Source of the DNA: Lycocorax pyrrhopterus obiensis
Lineage: Eukaryota > Chordata > Aves > Passeriformes > Paradisaeidae
NCBI GenBank assembly: GCA_014706295.1
Contig: JACSVZ010000002.1
Coordinates: 104,080,047 to 104,144,046, forward strand
DNA: 64,000 bases
Reading direction: 5' to 3'
Shown here: positions 12,256 to 24,779 of the stretch, in pieces
Position numbering within the stretch: position 1 is the first letter of the stretch
Layout of the letters: each line of letters opens with the position of its first letter
Translations under genes and position numbers: made by a program
The notes under the pieces: model-generated
What the model was told of the DNA's origin: nothing
The model's input: the letters and a program-made list of their open reading frames with translations, nothing else
Databases searched by the model: none

Positions 12256-15200
12256 GACAAGGGTCTCACCAGGGATCCCTGGGAGGGTTGGCCCTGCCAA
12301 AACTGCTGCTCTGAAGGCTGTAGCGGAAGCAGCAGAGAGTCCGTGTGTCCTGAACAGTGACCCAGGCAAGGGACGCACCCAGGTCCCTGTCATTTTCCCA
12401 TGCAGATGCTCTGCCCCCATAGCTCTCCCATTTGCTGTCTGCTGCTTTCCCTGGCACTGGAAAAGAGCTCTCAACGTCTGTTTTGCCTTTTCTCTGTTGG
12501 GTTGTGCTAAACCAAAAGCCAGCCCCTCAATGTGTGCGTAAAAGATGTCCAAACACCCATTTTTGAACTCCCAAGTGGGCTTTTCAGCTCCTCTGCTGTC
12601 CCTGCCCTGCTTTAAAAGTATGTGCTGAACTACACTGTGTCCACAAAGAGAAACATGCCAGTTTAGCAAAGAAGATAATTAAAATTTTATTGAAAACATA
12701 CACCAGGAAGAATGTTTGCTTAAAAACTGCCCCCCTGCACGTAACTATAGGCTCTACCTTTTGTTTTCAGCTCAGGAATGAACAAACCACACAGCAAGGA
12801 TTTACAAGGAATGCTTATTAAGAAACAGCAGTTTCAAAGAAGAGTCTGAACTGCAAGATGCAAAAATACTAATGGTGATATGAAACAGGTTGGAGCTGCA
12901 GACTGTCCTTTCGTGCTCAGTAATTTCACTCCTGGCAGCTGCTACTAGCTGATTCCCTGTTCTGCCCTGCCCAAGAGCTGTGTAGGTGTATACATATACA
13001 TATGTCAAAGGAAAAAAAAAGTATGGAAAATACCTTGTTCTTAATGGGAAAATACCCATCTCACAAGCTTTAAAATGGAGAGGTTTTTTCCTCACAAAAT
13101 GGAAACCCTTTAAAATGTAGATACGCATAAAATAGCCCCCTCCCTCCCCCCCAAAAACTTTAAAGAACAAATTAGCTGGTTCTGTGGCATCTCACCAGGC
13201 TGTGGAATTTATGAAAACCACATTCCTTGGATTCTAAAACACTGGCCATCCCGCTGCTCTTTCAAATAATGTTGATTTTGCTGACGGGTCTCTCTGAGAG
13301 CCAGCACAGTTGTCTAATTGTAAGTAAATAATCTCGGAACAAATCCGTGTTTGACATACTGTCATACTAGCATTTACTGTTTTGCAAAAGGGATTTACTT
13401 CAAGGATATTGAAAAATTCCATTGGTGTTTAAGGGGAGTAGCAACTGTGACCCTCTATAAATTAAAATGCTTGACCCTGCTATATGATATAGAAGATCCA
13501 AAGCATTTCACAAGTTCAGATCAGTGAAGGCAGAAAACAAGCCCTGCTTCTGGAGGTGCAGTATTATGTTCCCACAAACATCCGCGAGCACCATGAAGGT
13601 TTGCAAGGGTGAGCTATTTAATGCTCAGGCTCTTAGGCCCACGTGCAGACCCCGTAGCTTCTTTGGGAATGTATAAGGTTGATTATAAAGGCCTACCCTT
13701 ACAGATCATGTTGCTAGGAAAGGACATGCAGGCCACATTCAGAGCCTTTATTAACGTGCTTAAGAGGGACACCGGTGCCACTTTGATGTCAAAGTTCAAG
13801 AGCTTCATGAGTCCTGCAGACCACCTACAACCTGGGGCTGCCAAATCCTAGCATCCTCTATATTCAAGGGAAGATGAAGCCATGAAATCTAGTCTAAAAT
13901 CCTGGAATGGTCAGCCTGAGTGTGGCCCACCACTGCTCTTCTGAGACCCTTTCAGGGCAGGCTGGGTTAACACAGGGTCGCAAGCCCCAGCTTCCCCACT
14001 GCTCTTGAATGTAATGCCATAGTTGTAGTGGTGACACTAACACAAGTGCCTGTAGAGAAGGGTTTTCTTGGCTGAGGTCACAACTCTCTTTCTCTGGCCA
14101 TGCAAGCCAGGACCTAGCAACCTGGCATACGAGCAAGCTCTGAAGAGCTCATCGTGATCTCGGATGAGGACGCCTCAGCAGCAGCATGGGCACAGGACAC
14201 TGCACAGCCTGTGGTGCCGCAGAGCCCCAACCCTGCAAACCTCTGAGCCTTGCAGAGGAGCTACAAACATCCAGGATGAGGCAGATGATGAGGGGAATCT
14301 GAAGTGCAGGATCACCTCCAGGAATTACATACCCACACACATATATTGAATATTGTGGTCAGAAATGGGAAGGATGATGGACCAAATTTCCATCTTTCAC
14401 TCTATGAATGAACATAAGAAGCTACATCATGTGTTGGGGGTTTTTCCATCACCAATATGAAGACACAGATCTATACCTGCCTTTGTGGAATTCTTTAAGA
14501 GCTGATATTTATGATGTCATCATTGTAGTTGCTGTTTTCATTTGCATCAGCACTGCTTACTGTAGGGTTTGTTTAATATAGCCATGGAAAGAATGCATCC
14601 TTTTCTGGCACAGCCACTGTAATATCACAGTCACTGTATAACCTGTTTGAAAGGGGGTGCAGAGCTCATTACAAATTCCAGTGATTCCAGAGTTACCCCA
14701 GCGTGATGCTCTGTTAAACCAGAGTCTTATTGGGGCCCAAACCAAATTTTGAGTGGGATGCAGAATTCCCAAAGATGTGTGCTTTGGCTGGTTAGATGTA
14801 GGCTGATGTTCGAGGTTTTTTAAGAAGAACGCTTTCCAGCTTCTCACAATCTGTCACGGTGCTGAATTCAATGTGCCTTGTACCATTAAGTGTTATAACA
14901 GAAAAAAGTGGCAGATCAAGAACAATTAAGTTTTCATATCATATTTTTACATGGCTGAATACTTTTTCTTTTCACTGTGCATTTGGTGTATATGAAGTAA
15001 AGAGTTAGCCTGTGACATATTTTAGTTCTAACCCCTTTAATATTCCCATCATAATGAAGAGACAAAACTGGGTTATTGTGGACAAATTTAATAGAAATAT
15101 TCCTAAGAAACAATAAAAATGTTCTGTGACTAACGAAAGCATTCAAATTAACTATTCAGATGTCTAAAAGGTCCTGCTAATAACAAGTTCGTATTTGTCT

Positions 15201-15266
15201 GAAAAGTTAAACTATTGAAGTACAGTCAGTGTGATGGAAGTGTACAAAGTTTTGTTTAAATTTTTG

Positions 15267-15346
15267 GCTCCTACAGGGAAAAACTGTCTCTTTGGATTTG
15301 TGTACATCTGTTTCTATCTGAAACTTAAATCCAAAGAAACAGGAGC
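15267..15346. repeat. Interrupted inverted repeat
   Basis: Arms 15286-15299 and 15327-15340 match over 13 of 14 bases (GTCTCTTTGGATTT against its reversed complement). Outside them, GCTCCT (15267-15272) pairs with AGGAGC (15341-15346) after a 13-nt bulge on the left side. The loop is 27 nt. No gene context explains it. Confidence 0.55.
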
Positions 15347-17072
15347 TGGAACAGTTTTTGGTGTTGATTCAAGTGGTGCATGAGAATTCAGGTCAGTTTT
15401 CTCACTGGATCAGTACCAATTTCACTATTTCCAGTCAAAGAAGTTATGATGCTTGTTCTTAAAATGTTCTTGAATGGGACTGCCTAAAAAACTCTAGCAT
15501 GTCAAGCCAGTTCTTCTGGACTTGTGTGCTGCTCATGGAGAGATCACTCATAAGTGCTGCTAACAAATTTGCCCTTTGTGACCTCATGCTGTGAAGTTGC
15601 CTCAATAATTAAAAGAGTTCCTATATCAAATAACAAAGCCCCTTTTTTGACAGTGGAATGTGTAATGTTTGTAGATTTTCCTCTCCAGTAAGCTGTCAAC
15701 ATTTTCAAAGGAAAACAGGAAGATGCCTAGTGGGGAGATCACAAGGTAGGGAGTCAGGAGGTCTAGGTTTATTCCTGGCCCTGTCACCATTACATTACAT
15801 GATGCACAGCTCCTCTCTGCTTCATTTTCATTATTTCCCACAACAGTGCTGTTCCTGATGGACTCTGGGCTGTGCTCTGGGTGCTGGGGACCATTGGGAA
15901 AGCTCTGCTAGCAGGAGATGTCCACAGTCATCCAGAACTCCCAGGCACATACAGCAGTGTGAATTTTCAGAAAACATCATCTGCCTCTGAAAAAAACTGT
16001 ACATTTTTTTGCCTCTCTGAAAAGTTCAGCTGCTTTGCATGGAATATTAACCACTTTCCCATGAATACATGTACTGGCCACCAAGGTGCCATTATAATAG
16101 TTGTCATTTAATCCAATGTTTGTCTTAAGCAATAAATTTTCAGCAACAATCCAATAATATTACCCTGGGATCCCTAATGGCTACTTTTTTTTCTTTTCTT
16201 CTTTTTGAGGCTGAATTAACAATTACGTAATATAAGGAGGTTTTTTGTGCTTTTGCTTCATAAATGATTTTTTGTTAGGCACAGTGGAAAAAGAACACCA
16301 TATAACAATTCAAAGTGAAGCCATCTGGCTTTGTGTCCATCTAACAATGTTAACAAATACCCCACATCTAAAAGAAACATGAAGCACTATTTCTGTGCCG
16401 TGTTCATTCACTTCGAAGGAGCATGACACCAACATGCATGTATTAAATGAAGCACATGCTTCTTCCCTTTTTTTCCCCATGGCATTTCATTACTTCTTTG
16501 CCTCTGTTTCAGCGATCTTGCCTCCACTGTAGTGAGCCTTAAAAAATCAGAAAAAAATTCTCAAAGCCATGATCTTGCTGTTCCACTTGGTGCAGGCTCC
16601 TACCTTGCAGCCCAGCAGAAGGCAGGTTGTCCAGGCGTGACTGCAGGTAAACTACCCCACATGAAGGGAAAATAGAAGGGAAATGCAGTTATCACCAGGA
16701 TGCAGGCCTTAATTCACTTCGGAGTAACTCGTTGGCTTGTCCCATACCCTAATGGGTTTACACTTCCAGCATGTGAGTGTACTGGATGATGCAAAATAAA
16801 TATGAAACATGAAAATATGAAAAATGTCTCCCTGCCTGTTTGGCATTTTGATATTGCTTGTGGGAAGAAAAAGAAAAGATCAGAAGGGATTTCAAGCTTA
16901 AATTCCTGCTACTAGGAAAGTCTTACAAGTAGTCTACACCCAGTCTTCCTTAATGTGTGGTCTCCAAGACATCAGAAGGGAGACTGTGAAATGATTGCAA
17001 ATAAAATTAAAACACACACATACACACACATATTCCCACAGATGCAAACAAGCAAGCAGGCAAAACAGGAGA

Positions 17073-17122
17073 AAATAAAACTAAATAAATAAAACTAAAT
17101 AAATAAAACTAAATAAATAAAA
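17073..17122 (+). repeat. 14-bp tandem repeat (AAATAAAACTAAAT)n
   Basis: About three and a half near-identical copies of a 14-base A-rich unit lie in a row. A short CA-rich stretch (about 17010-17035) precedes it. The homogeneity suggests recent slippage and likely length variation between individuals. Confidence 0.85.
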
Positions 17123-18117
17123 ATCCTGTGTGGAGTCTCGCCTTAGTATTTGACTGTAGTGAAAACTATCTTGGCAAGGTGATCCTTGGATTTCTTTTTT
17201 CCTCCCCCAACCCATTAGGTGGTATTTCAGTAAGGAAGAGTGATAACAGTGGCAAAGACCTTTAGCGAAGACACAAATTTCACCAATAAACAGAGTTTGT
17301 ACTCACACAAGCACAAAAGGGCTTCACAGAAAAACATCACAAATAGACATAGAGTTTGGATGGACAAGCCTGTCATTTTGGGAGTGCTTATTTTAATGCT
17401 CCTTTCTGTAAAGCCATAGGCCAACACAAATGACTCTGGCCCTTCCACCACAAGGAGGTAGGACAGCTTTGATGAAATAGCTCTGCTTGGAAGTGAAGAT
17501 GGGCATCTCTGTAGCTGCAACTGTATTTTGGTTAGGAGGGAATTGCATCTCTCTTGGATTCTCCTCCAGAAGTTGGTACCTGTCTGGTATACTATACAAT
17601 GAACTGCCCCTCTTGGGGGCACAGAAGAGATGGGCAATGGCCAAGGACTTGTGCTGCTGCAGATCCCTTCATCTCTCCTCTCCCACCACTGAAGGAACCG
17701 CAGGTGCCAGATAGAAGAAAATTCATAAGAGCTTCTGCAGGGCAGCTGTCATGATCTCTGCACCTCTTCAGGCCCTGGACATGTGCAGCTGAGTAAGCAA
17801 ATCCATAGGATGGCCAAGATTTAAGTAAAATAAACAAATAAATTAGTTAATTAAATGTTGATATATTGATCTCCTAATTTATATATAGCATCCACAAATT
17901 ATCATTTGAGCCTCTCAAAAGATGAGAACAGTTAGGCATATTCATTAGAAATTGCAGTATGTTGTTCCCGCTTCTTAAAAAAAGAAGTCCAAGGAGCCTC
18001 TTGCCTTCCAAGAGAGGAGCCAGGGGCAGGCACCAGCAGTGGTGGGACTCCAGCAGTTGTGAGTGGGCTCTGTACCAGAGTATGGGCTCCTTTCCTGGGA
18101 ATCCTGATGTTTGCATG

Positions 18118-18130
18118 CACACACACACAC
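18118..18130 (+). repeat. Short (CA)n microsatellite
   Basis: A run of six and a half CA units follows TTGCATG. It is too short to be more than a weak marker. Confidence 0.8.
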
Positions 18131-18270
18131 GCTCAGCTAATCCAACTCCGCTGATACTATCAACAGCTTTTCTTCTTCTTTTTCATGACCATCTGTGGTT
18201 TTGACTCATTTATTCCAAAACTGTGCAGCTAACTCTGCCTAGCTATCTAAAATTAAAGATTTTAGCTGGC

Positions 18271-18307
18271 TTTTCCTTTTTTTTTTTCTTTTCTTTTCTC
18301 TTTTTTT
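18271..18307 (+). repeat. Polypyrimidine T/C tract
   Basis: This is a 37-nt run made only of T and C, mostly T. It is a simple low-complexity tract in intergenic DNA. Confidence 0.85.
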
Positions 18308-20366
18308 AAAAATGTGGTTTCATTACAATCTGTCCTCGTTTCTGCTTTGTGACTGAAAGGAGCTCTTTTAGGTGTCCTAAGACAGAGGAGAAGGGTTCAG
18401 AAATCCTGTATGGTGTTATCTTCATTTAGGGGAATGTGTCTGAGAGAGCATTGAAATCTTCTGTGTCCGTGCCGAAGACTTTCTCTTTTTCCTGGTGACA
18501 CTAGTGTTTTCTTTGCCATTAGCTCACCATGTGGGAATCGGTGTCTTAACATGCATAACAGTGCAGCAAAAGTTTAGAATATGCTACAAAGCTTAATGAC
18601 AAAAATATGTGTAGAATCAAATAAATCAAAATCTTGCTTTTGGACTGGTTTCTGTGGGTGGAAGGTTGTTCTTATATTTCATTTTAAAGCCTTCATTCAT
18701 TCCTCCAATAGAATGCTATCTGTTTTGGTTTTAATTTGGTCAACTTCACACAGTTTTTCACATGCAACAGTCTATAAAAAAGCAAAAGCTGCACTTACCG
18801 TTAGACAACAGATTTAAGATACCTCTTTACTATCTTGTTTCTATATCCAACATATTTTTTAAAAGTATGTGATGTTTACAGTTTGACAGAAAGTAATGCC
18901 TTTTACTCATATTAGAGAGTTTAGCACCAGGGGCCTCATCAAATGGATGTCTCTTAATCACACAGCCAAGCAGTTAGGCTCAAAGGGATGATTCTTTTTA
19001 GCATAAACTCACAAAAATACGTCTTGTTGAGGCCTCCCAATATGATGTAATATAAAAAATATATATAAACATAGGAATTATTCAGAGAGGTTTTGCAATC
19101 TTGACAAACTACCCATTTAAAGTTGGATCTTTTTCCTGAGAGGAAACGTTATTCTTAGCATCAGAACAGAGCCACTTTCAAAGTAAAGTAAGTGAAAGGG
19201 GGGCTTTATTTGTTCACAAGTAGTTCAAATTTGTATAGACCTTGAAAAAATTGCAAACGAAAAAAGTCTGTTGAATTTTGATCAACAGGTAGAGAACTGC
19301 AGTAAAAACCTTGGGGGTGTTACGAGTGGAGCAGGACGGGAAAAGTCAGGGTGGGCAACCACCCAAAGAAGCAACAGGGAAAGGTTTATGAGTGCAATAT
19401 ATGCTGTCAATACCTGGATTGGCAGCATTGAAGAACCCAGATGGTCTGTGTGCAGCTTCCCAGGACACCCAGACTGGGAGACACAGAGGTGGGCTGGGCA
19501 GAGTAACTGATGCCTCAACTTCTAGATGGTTTGAAAGAGGTACACACAAACCCACATCACTGTCACCAGTACAAGAAGAAGCCAGGACATGTGGGGAGGA
19601 CTTAATAGGTGGCATCCCTTGTCCTATTTGCCAAGGAGTCCCAGACAGACTACCTGGATTCTCATATTTGGATGCCTGAATGCATTGATTTGGGTATATA
19701 TCCCTCCTGGTGCTTGTCAGCATCAGTGAATGGACACAAGAGTGTAAATGAAATTTACTCCATTTTACAAATAAAATCACCTTCCCCTCTCCAAAGGTCT
19801 GCCTAGATCTTTGATACATCACTGGTAGTGTTGCAACATTATTTCTTACAGATGTATGGGAAATTCTGGCTTTCAAAGAACTTTGTGTGTTGTTATGAAT
19901 CAGTGATTGCTCTGCTGCCTGCTTGCAGTGAGCACGGGCAGGTTCCAGCACAATTTGCCTCTAATAGCATAAAATAGGAGTTACACATCCAAACTCATCA
20001 GATGTTAGTTTAACTGTATTGGATTTGCACGGCTTTCCTTTCTGCCAATAAAATACCAAAAAAAAGGTAATCTTCTCAACATGCAGTGAAATCCTGACTC
20101 TGCTGAAGCCAGTGGCACATATCCCATTGATTTCAGAAAGGCCAAGTTTTCAGCGACAGCTTGTTCTCTTCCAAGCTGTTGAATGTGAAAGCTGAAAGCA
20201 AAGGATGGCTGCAAAGTTGCCTCCTTACCAGGCTCTCTAGAGTTAGCACTATCAGAAAGAACAAAAGCAGTAAGACTACTCTAAAAAGAGCGTATTCAAC
20301 AATCAGCTGAAGTTCAAGCAGGTATTTAATAGCTTTTAAAGAACTAAACAATACCCACTCCTGTGA

Positions 20367-20804
20367 TGATGCCTTAGGTTTTAACTTTTATATTTTTCAA
20401 ATCCTGTACTGCCCAGTGTGTAACTCTGGAGTTTCTTGTCGCCTGTTAACTTCTGCTCTCTCATGCTAGGTAGATATAACAAAGCCTCTCCAGGCCTGCT
20501 CTCCAAGGACACCCAGACCATCCTAGGCCCAAAAGTATAAACCAAAAGCCTTTGAGAGGGGGGCAAGCTTGGGGAAATTACATCATTAACTGAAGCTTTA
20601 ATTGGAGAATTAACCCTGATATGCAAATGAACCAAACCTATAAAAGTGTGAAGAACTCGTGACCTGTCGTCCATCTTGGGGTCCATCTTGGCAGTAGCCT
20701 CTGGCTCCCCAGGGTGTACCTTTGAAGGCCCTTCAAATAAACACCTACCTTTATTCTCTTATTTTTGTCTAGTCTCTGTTTTTAGGTGGCCTCTCAAGGC
20801 ATCA
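20367..20804 (+). mobile_element. Solo retroviral LTR with 4-bp target duplication
   Basis: The unit starts TGATGCCTT and ends AAGGCATCA, a perfect 9-bp terminal inverted repeat. It is flanked on both sides by GTGA (20363-20366 and 20805-20808). A 4-bp duplication is typical of class I (gammaretrovirus-like) elements. Inside, in order, are a perfect octamer ATGCAAAT (20621-20628), a TATA box TATAAAA (20639-20645) and a poly(A) signal AATAAA (20736-20741): the expected U3-R-U5 plan on the plus strand. No gag, pol or env lies beside it. It sits 14.7 kb upstream of the COLEC12 CpG island, in the same orientation. Confidence 0.88.
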
Positions 20805-22428
20805 GTGAGAGATGGAAAGTAAAGAGCATCTTTCCCATTAAGGTTAATGGCAGCTCAGTCCATCCCTCAGGAAACAAGCAGCAATATCTACATCCATGTC
20901 TGCACATGTCTTTGCAATGTGTTCATTTCCTTCCTATGCAGGTTTTAATAAACTGCCATCCTGTCTTAAAACAGTACCTAAAACATAGGCTGACTTTTTC
21001 ATCAAAATATTTGCCAATGCAGTAGTGCTCTTTTCATCAAAATTGAAATATTTTAAAATATGTTGATACAAATCAACTCCACCCCCAAAGTCTTTCAGCA
21101 CAAATGTTTCAAGAAAAGCAGTATTTCAAGAAAATAAATTTCAGCATACATTATGAAACTTCATTTCAGCATTCTGAAATTATGTTTCTATTTGTCTTGC
21201 ATTAATTTTAAAATAAATTTTATAACTTATGGCATGTTATATAATACTACAGTTAGCAGATGACAACATAGCACAATGCAATAAAAACTATCATCACAGC
21301 TGAAATACTTTATTCCCTTACTGGGTTTTACTATCTTTTAAAATCATTACTGTGTGCTGCTTTCTATCACTGAATGAAACCTCTTTCCTTGATCACAGTG
21401 TCTCCCGTTTTTTGCAAAGATCTGGTATGTCACTCCCATCCAAGTATTTCCTGTTTGTTTTGGAACTAAAGAGTCTGATAAAGTCTTTCAACACAACAGA
21501 AATCGGAGACAGCTACACTGAGAAGATAAAATGCTTTCATGTGTAATAAACAGAAGCCCGACTTAATGATTATTTAAAATAAGAAAATATAGTCGCTCTG
21601 AAGTCATAAACTGATTTCAAAGCAATAAAAGTGGCATAAAGTAATATCAAAATGTAAAAATGTAAACCAATAAGCACAGCAAACATTTAAAAAATTTTAA
21701 CCCAGAATTTCAAACTCCAACCCATAATTTGCAGTCTTCTAAGTAGATGATATTTTTAAAAAAATATTTTACACCATGGAGAGTAGGAAAAATGGGTTCA
21801 AATGTCATTTTTCCTTTAATTCAGAATAAAAACAAATTTTCAACAGCAAAATTTCCTGAACACATAAATTCCATCTTTTGATCACAACTGATATTTACAC
21901 AAACAAGACAGAAGAAAATTCCTCTTTTCAAGAAGTGCCACATGTTATATAACAGCATGAGCCCAAGTGAGCATTTAGTCAAAACTGTTTAAAGTCAGAG
22001 TGGTATTAATAAACCATGAAGGAATTCAGTCGTTATTCCAATATCAATTCATATATCATCACCATGTACAGTGTAAGATTATATATAGATTTCTTATTAG
22101 CCAAAAATGCTGCCCATCAGCATAACCAGGAAGCACAAGTCCAAGTAAAGCTGTGTAATTATATACAAACCATTTCAGCTCACCCTTGCCAAGAAAAAAC
22201 ATTAACAAAAGTGTTGTCTGCATGACCAATTGATTCCTGCAGAAGGCTGAGAGCATCAGACCGTGCACAAGGCTCTTCACCTGTGATATTCGGTAACACA
22301 AGGGCCTACAACTGAGTGAACACACCTGAATATATCATGCGTAACAGCGTTTTGCCTGACCAGCATGAACTTGCCATAAAACTAGCAACAGAGGCTTTAA
22401 TGTATAATTAAGAATTTACTTTTTTAAA

Positions 22429-22571
22429 GAATCATTTAGGTTGGAAAAGACCTCCAAGATCATCGAGTCCAACCATCAACCCAGCACTGCCAAGTCTACC
22501 ATTAAACCATGTCCCCAAGAGCCACATCTTTTAACTACCTTCAGGGATGCTGATTCCACCAATTCCCTGGG
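22429..22571 (-). mobile_element. CR1 LINE, short 3' fragment
   Basis: On the plus strand the fragment reads GAATCATTTAGGTTGGAAAAGACCTCCAAG..., the reverse complement of the CR1 3' end. Similarity ends at about 22571, after AATTCCCTGGG, where the copy is truncated. It lies 690 bp before an opposite-strand CR1 tail. Confidence 0.88.
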
Positions 22572-23259
22572 TTTAAAATGTCACAAAACAATCCACTCGA
22601 TAGGGCTCACCTGGCCACATATAGGTTATGAACTTTCAGCTTGCTCGTTCATTCTTTGCAGTTATTAGTTCCAGTCTTGTTTCATGAGACTCTTAAAATT
22701 CAAAGTTTTGGCAAGAGCAACCCATTACAAGAACTGCCACCACCCTGACAAAAGCTTCCACTGGTATAAAATGCTGCAGCCTACTTCATTAGCAGAGCAG
22801 ATCATGTCCCAAGGTTTCATTCGTCACATTTCAACCCCACCATAAAAGAAATCCATGTCAAGACTTCTTGTCTGGTGATCAGACGCCCACATAGCTATGT
22901 CAGTGGATGAATTCATCTCCTGCATTATCACCTGTTACAGCAATTGTTTTTCTGGGGCAATTACCAAAGTCAGCAAAGAAGCTCCAAAGTGCGGCAAATG
23001 GAGGGCTCACAGGAGCAGTCTGCTTCTAATTGGGTGAAAGAAGCTGGATCATGGCCATGCCATGTAACACAGGACTATGTATTGTACCTCCTATCAGTGC
23101 AGAGGATTTTCATATTTCATGGATTCAAAGTTGAATTCGGACTGGAATGCATTTTGAGAAGACATAATGAGGGTTATAGACTCCATATTTTCCCAAATAA
23201 CTTATGTAAAAGTCACGTTTGTGATTTAGCTGAGCTCCAGTAATTCATCACAAGCACTA

Positions 23260-23713
23260 GAGGAGGGTGGTGAAGAAGATCACAGAGCTGGAGCACCTCT
23301 CCTATGAAGACAGGCTGAGTTGGGGTTGTTTAGCCTGGAGAAGAGAAGGCTCTGGAAGACCTTATAGCAGCCTTCCAGTGCCTAAACAGGGCTACAGAAG
23401 AGATGGAGAGGTGGAGAGGGACTTTTTATGTGCATGTGTAGTGATAGGACAAAGGGGAATGGTTTTAAACTGACAGAGGGTAGGTTTAGGTTAAATATTG
23501 GGAATAAATTCTTTACTGTGAGGGTGGTGAGGCACTGGAACAGCTTGCCCAGAGAAGCTGTGGATGTCCCATCCCTGAAGTGTTTAAGGCCAGGTTGGAT
23601 GGGGCTCTGAGCAACCTGGTCTAGTGGAAGGTTTCCCATGGCAGGGGGTTGGAACTGGGTGATCTTTAAGGTCCCTTCCAACCCAGACCATGCTGTGATT
23701 CTATGATTCTATG
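23260..23713 (+). mobile_element. CR1 LINE, 3' tail
   Basis: This is a 5'-truncated copy of the avian CR1 retrotransposon. It shows the familiar 3' order: a stretch like AGCCTGGAGAAGAGAAGGCT, then GTGAGGGTGGTGAGGCACTGG, then CTTCCAACCC, ending in two ATTCTATG units at 23698-23713. The reverse transcriptase part is missing, as in most genomic CR1 copies. It is clearly recognisable and so not very old. Confidence 0.95.
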
Positions 23714-24779
23714 TTGAACACTTCTTCTGAAATTGGAGGCTGCACTTTCACATCCCTTTTCTTCACCCCAAGGCTGCAAAAAGGTCATGAAGAGTTACCA
23801 GAAAACACTCTTAGTCACAAGGAGCTCATTCCCTGCAGGAGAGGGAAATGAGAGGTGGCTACAATTATGGCCAAGGCTCTGCTAGCTGAGTCTGTTTGCT
23901 GGCAGCAGCTCAGTCCCTCTCAGGCAAGGTAATGCTTGTTCCTGTAGCCAGCAAACACAGCCAGTTCTCACCCTCATCCCGCGAGGCACTGAGCTGCTGC
24001 TGAATCAGGGTTACACAAAGATGAATGAGCCCAATGGGAAAGGGCAGGGAAATGGAGACAGCTCACACTCATAAAATGAGAAACACAGAGTTAGAAGAAT
24101 TACAGAGACTATAAAAATCCTCTGCACTTTGGAAGGTCCTTCTACCAGCAAATCCTGGGAAGTCCTTTCCCCACAGTAATTCCTCTTCTGTATCATCCAA
24201 ACCTCAAATTCCTCTCTGGAAATGAATGTGGATGGGACTATATTTCCCTGTGGTTATTGCTGAATGACTCAAAACTTTTCCCTCCCTTTTCCTGTGAGAC
24301 TGAGGGGCCACATCAACCACCAGCAAAATTTTGCACTCTGTGTTTTAGTTCCGTGAAAGAAGTAGCATCTGGGCCAACAGAACAGGAAAATGGCTTACAA
24401 GTTCCAGCTTTCTTTAATTGCAAACACAAATATTACCAATATGTAAAATAAAAGACAATAACATGAAGTTAGGCTGTTTGGCTGGGTCGATGGAGGCTTG
24501 CAGGGGTGGACAGAAAGTGGCTCCATGGCAGATGTCCTGCCTTTAGTACAACATACACTACTGCTCCTATGAGCTGGGCCAAGGCAAACTGCCTCAAAGC
24601 ATCCCTGTTTGCCACAAACACCCCACACCTAATGTACATTAACCTGGGCATATCTCCAGCAGGTTCTTCTTAGGACTTGTCTGGAAAGGTCAATGGGGAG
24701 GAGACCACTGTCAGGAGCAGCTTGTACTCTCCAAGCTGGACCCACTGCTGAATGTAGCAGCGCCAGCAGCTGCAAGGCT

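Larger units (their letters stand above)
11885..20366. other. Intergenic DNA, no supported gene
   Basis: It holds the GCAGA run, the interrupted inverted repeat and the 14-bp array listed separately. A plus-strand frame at 13609-13851 (80 residues) and a nearby frame at 14146-14220 reading ELIVISDEDAS look slightly protein-like, but they are broken by stops and match nothing I can name. The rest shows no coding signal. Confidence 0.6.

Noticed and set aside
11948..12541. 197-codon plus-strand frame
   Set aside because: It passes through the GCAGA repeat and a purine-rich patch, matches no family I know, and an equally long frame exists on the opposite strand.
17073..17122. Repeat array considered as a CRISPR-like array
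   Set aside because: Units abut without spacers and the genome is vertebrate.
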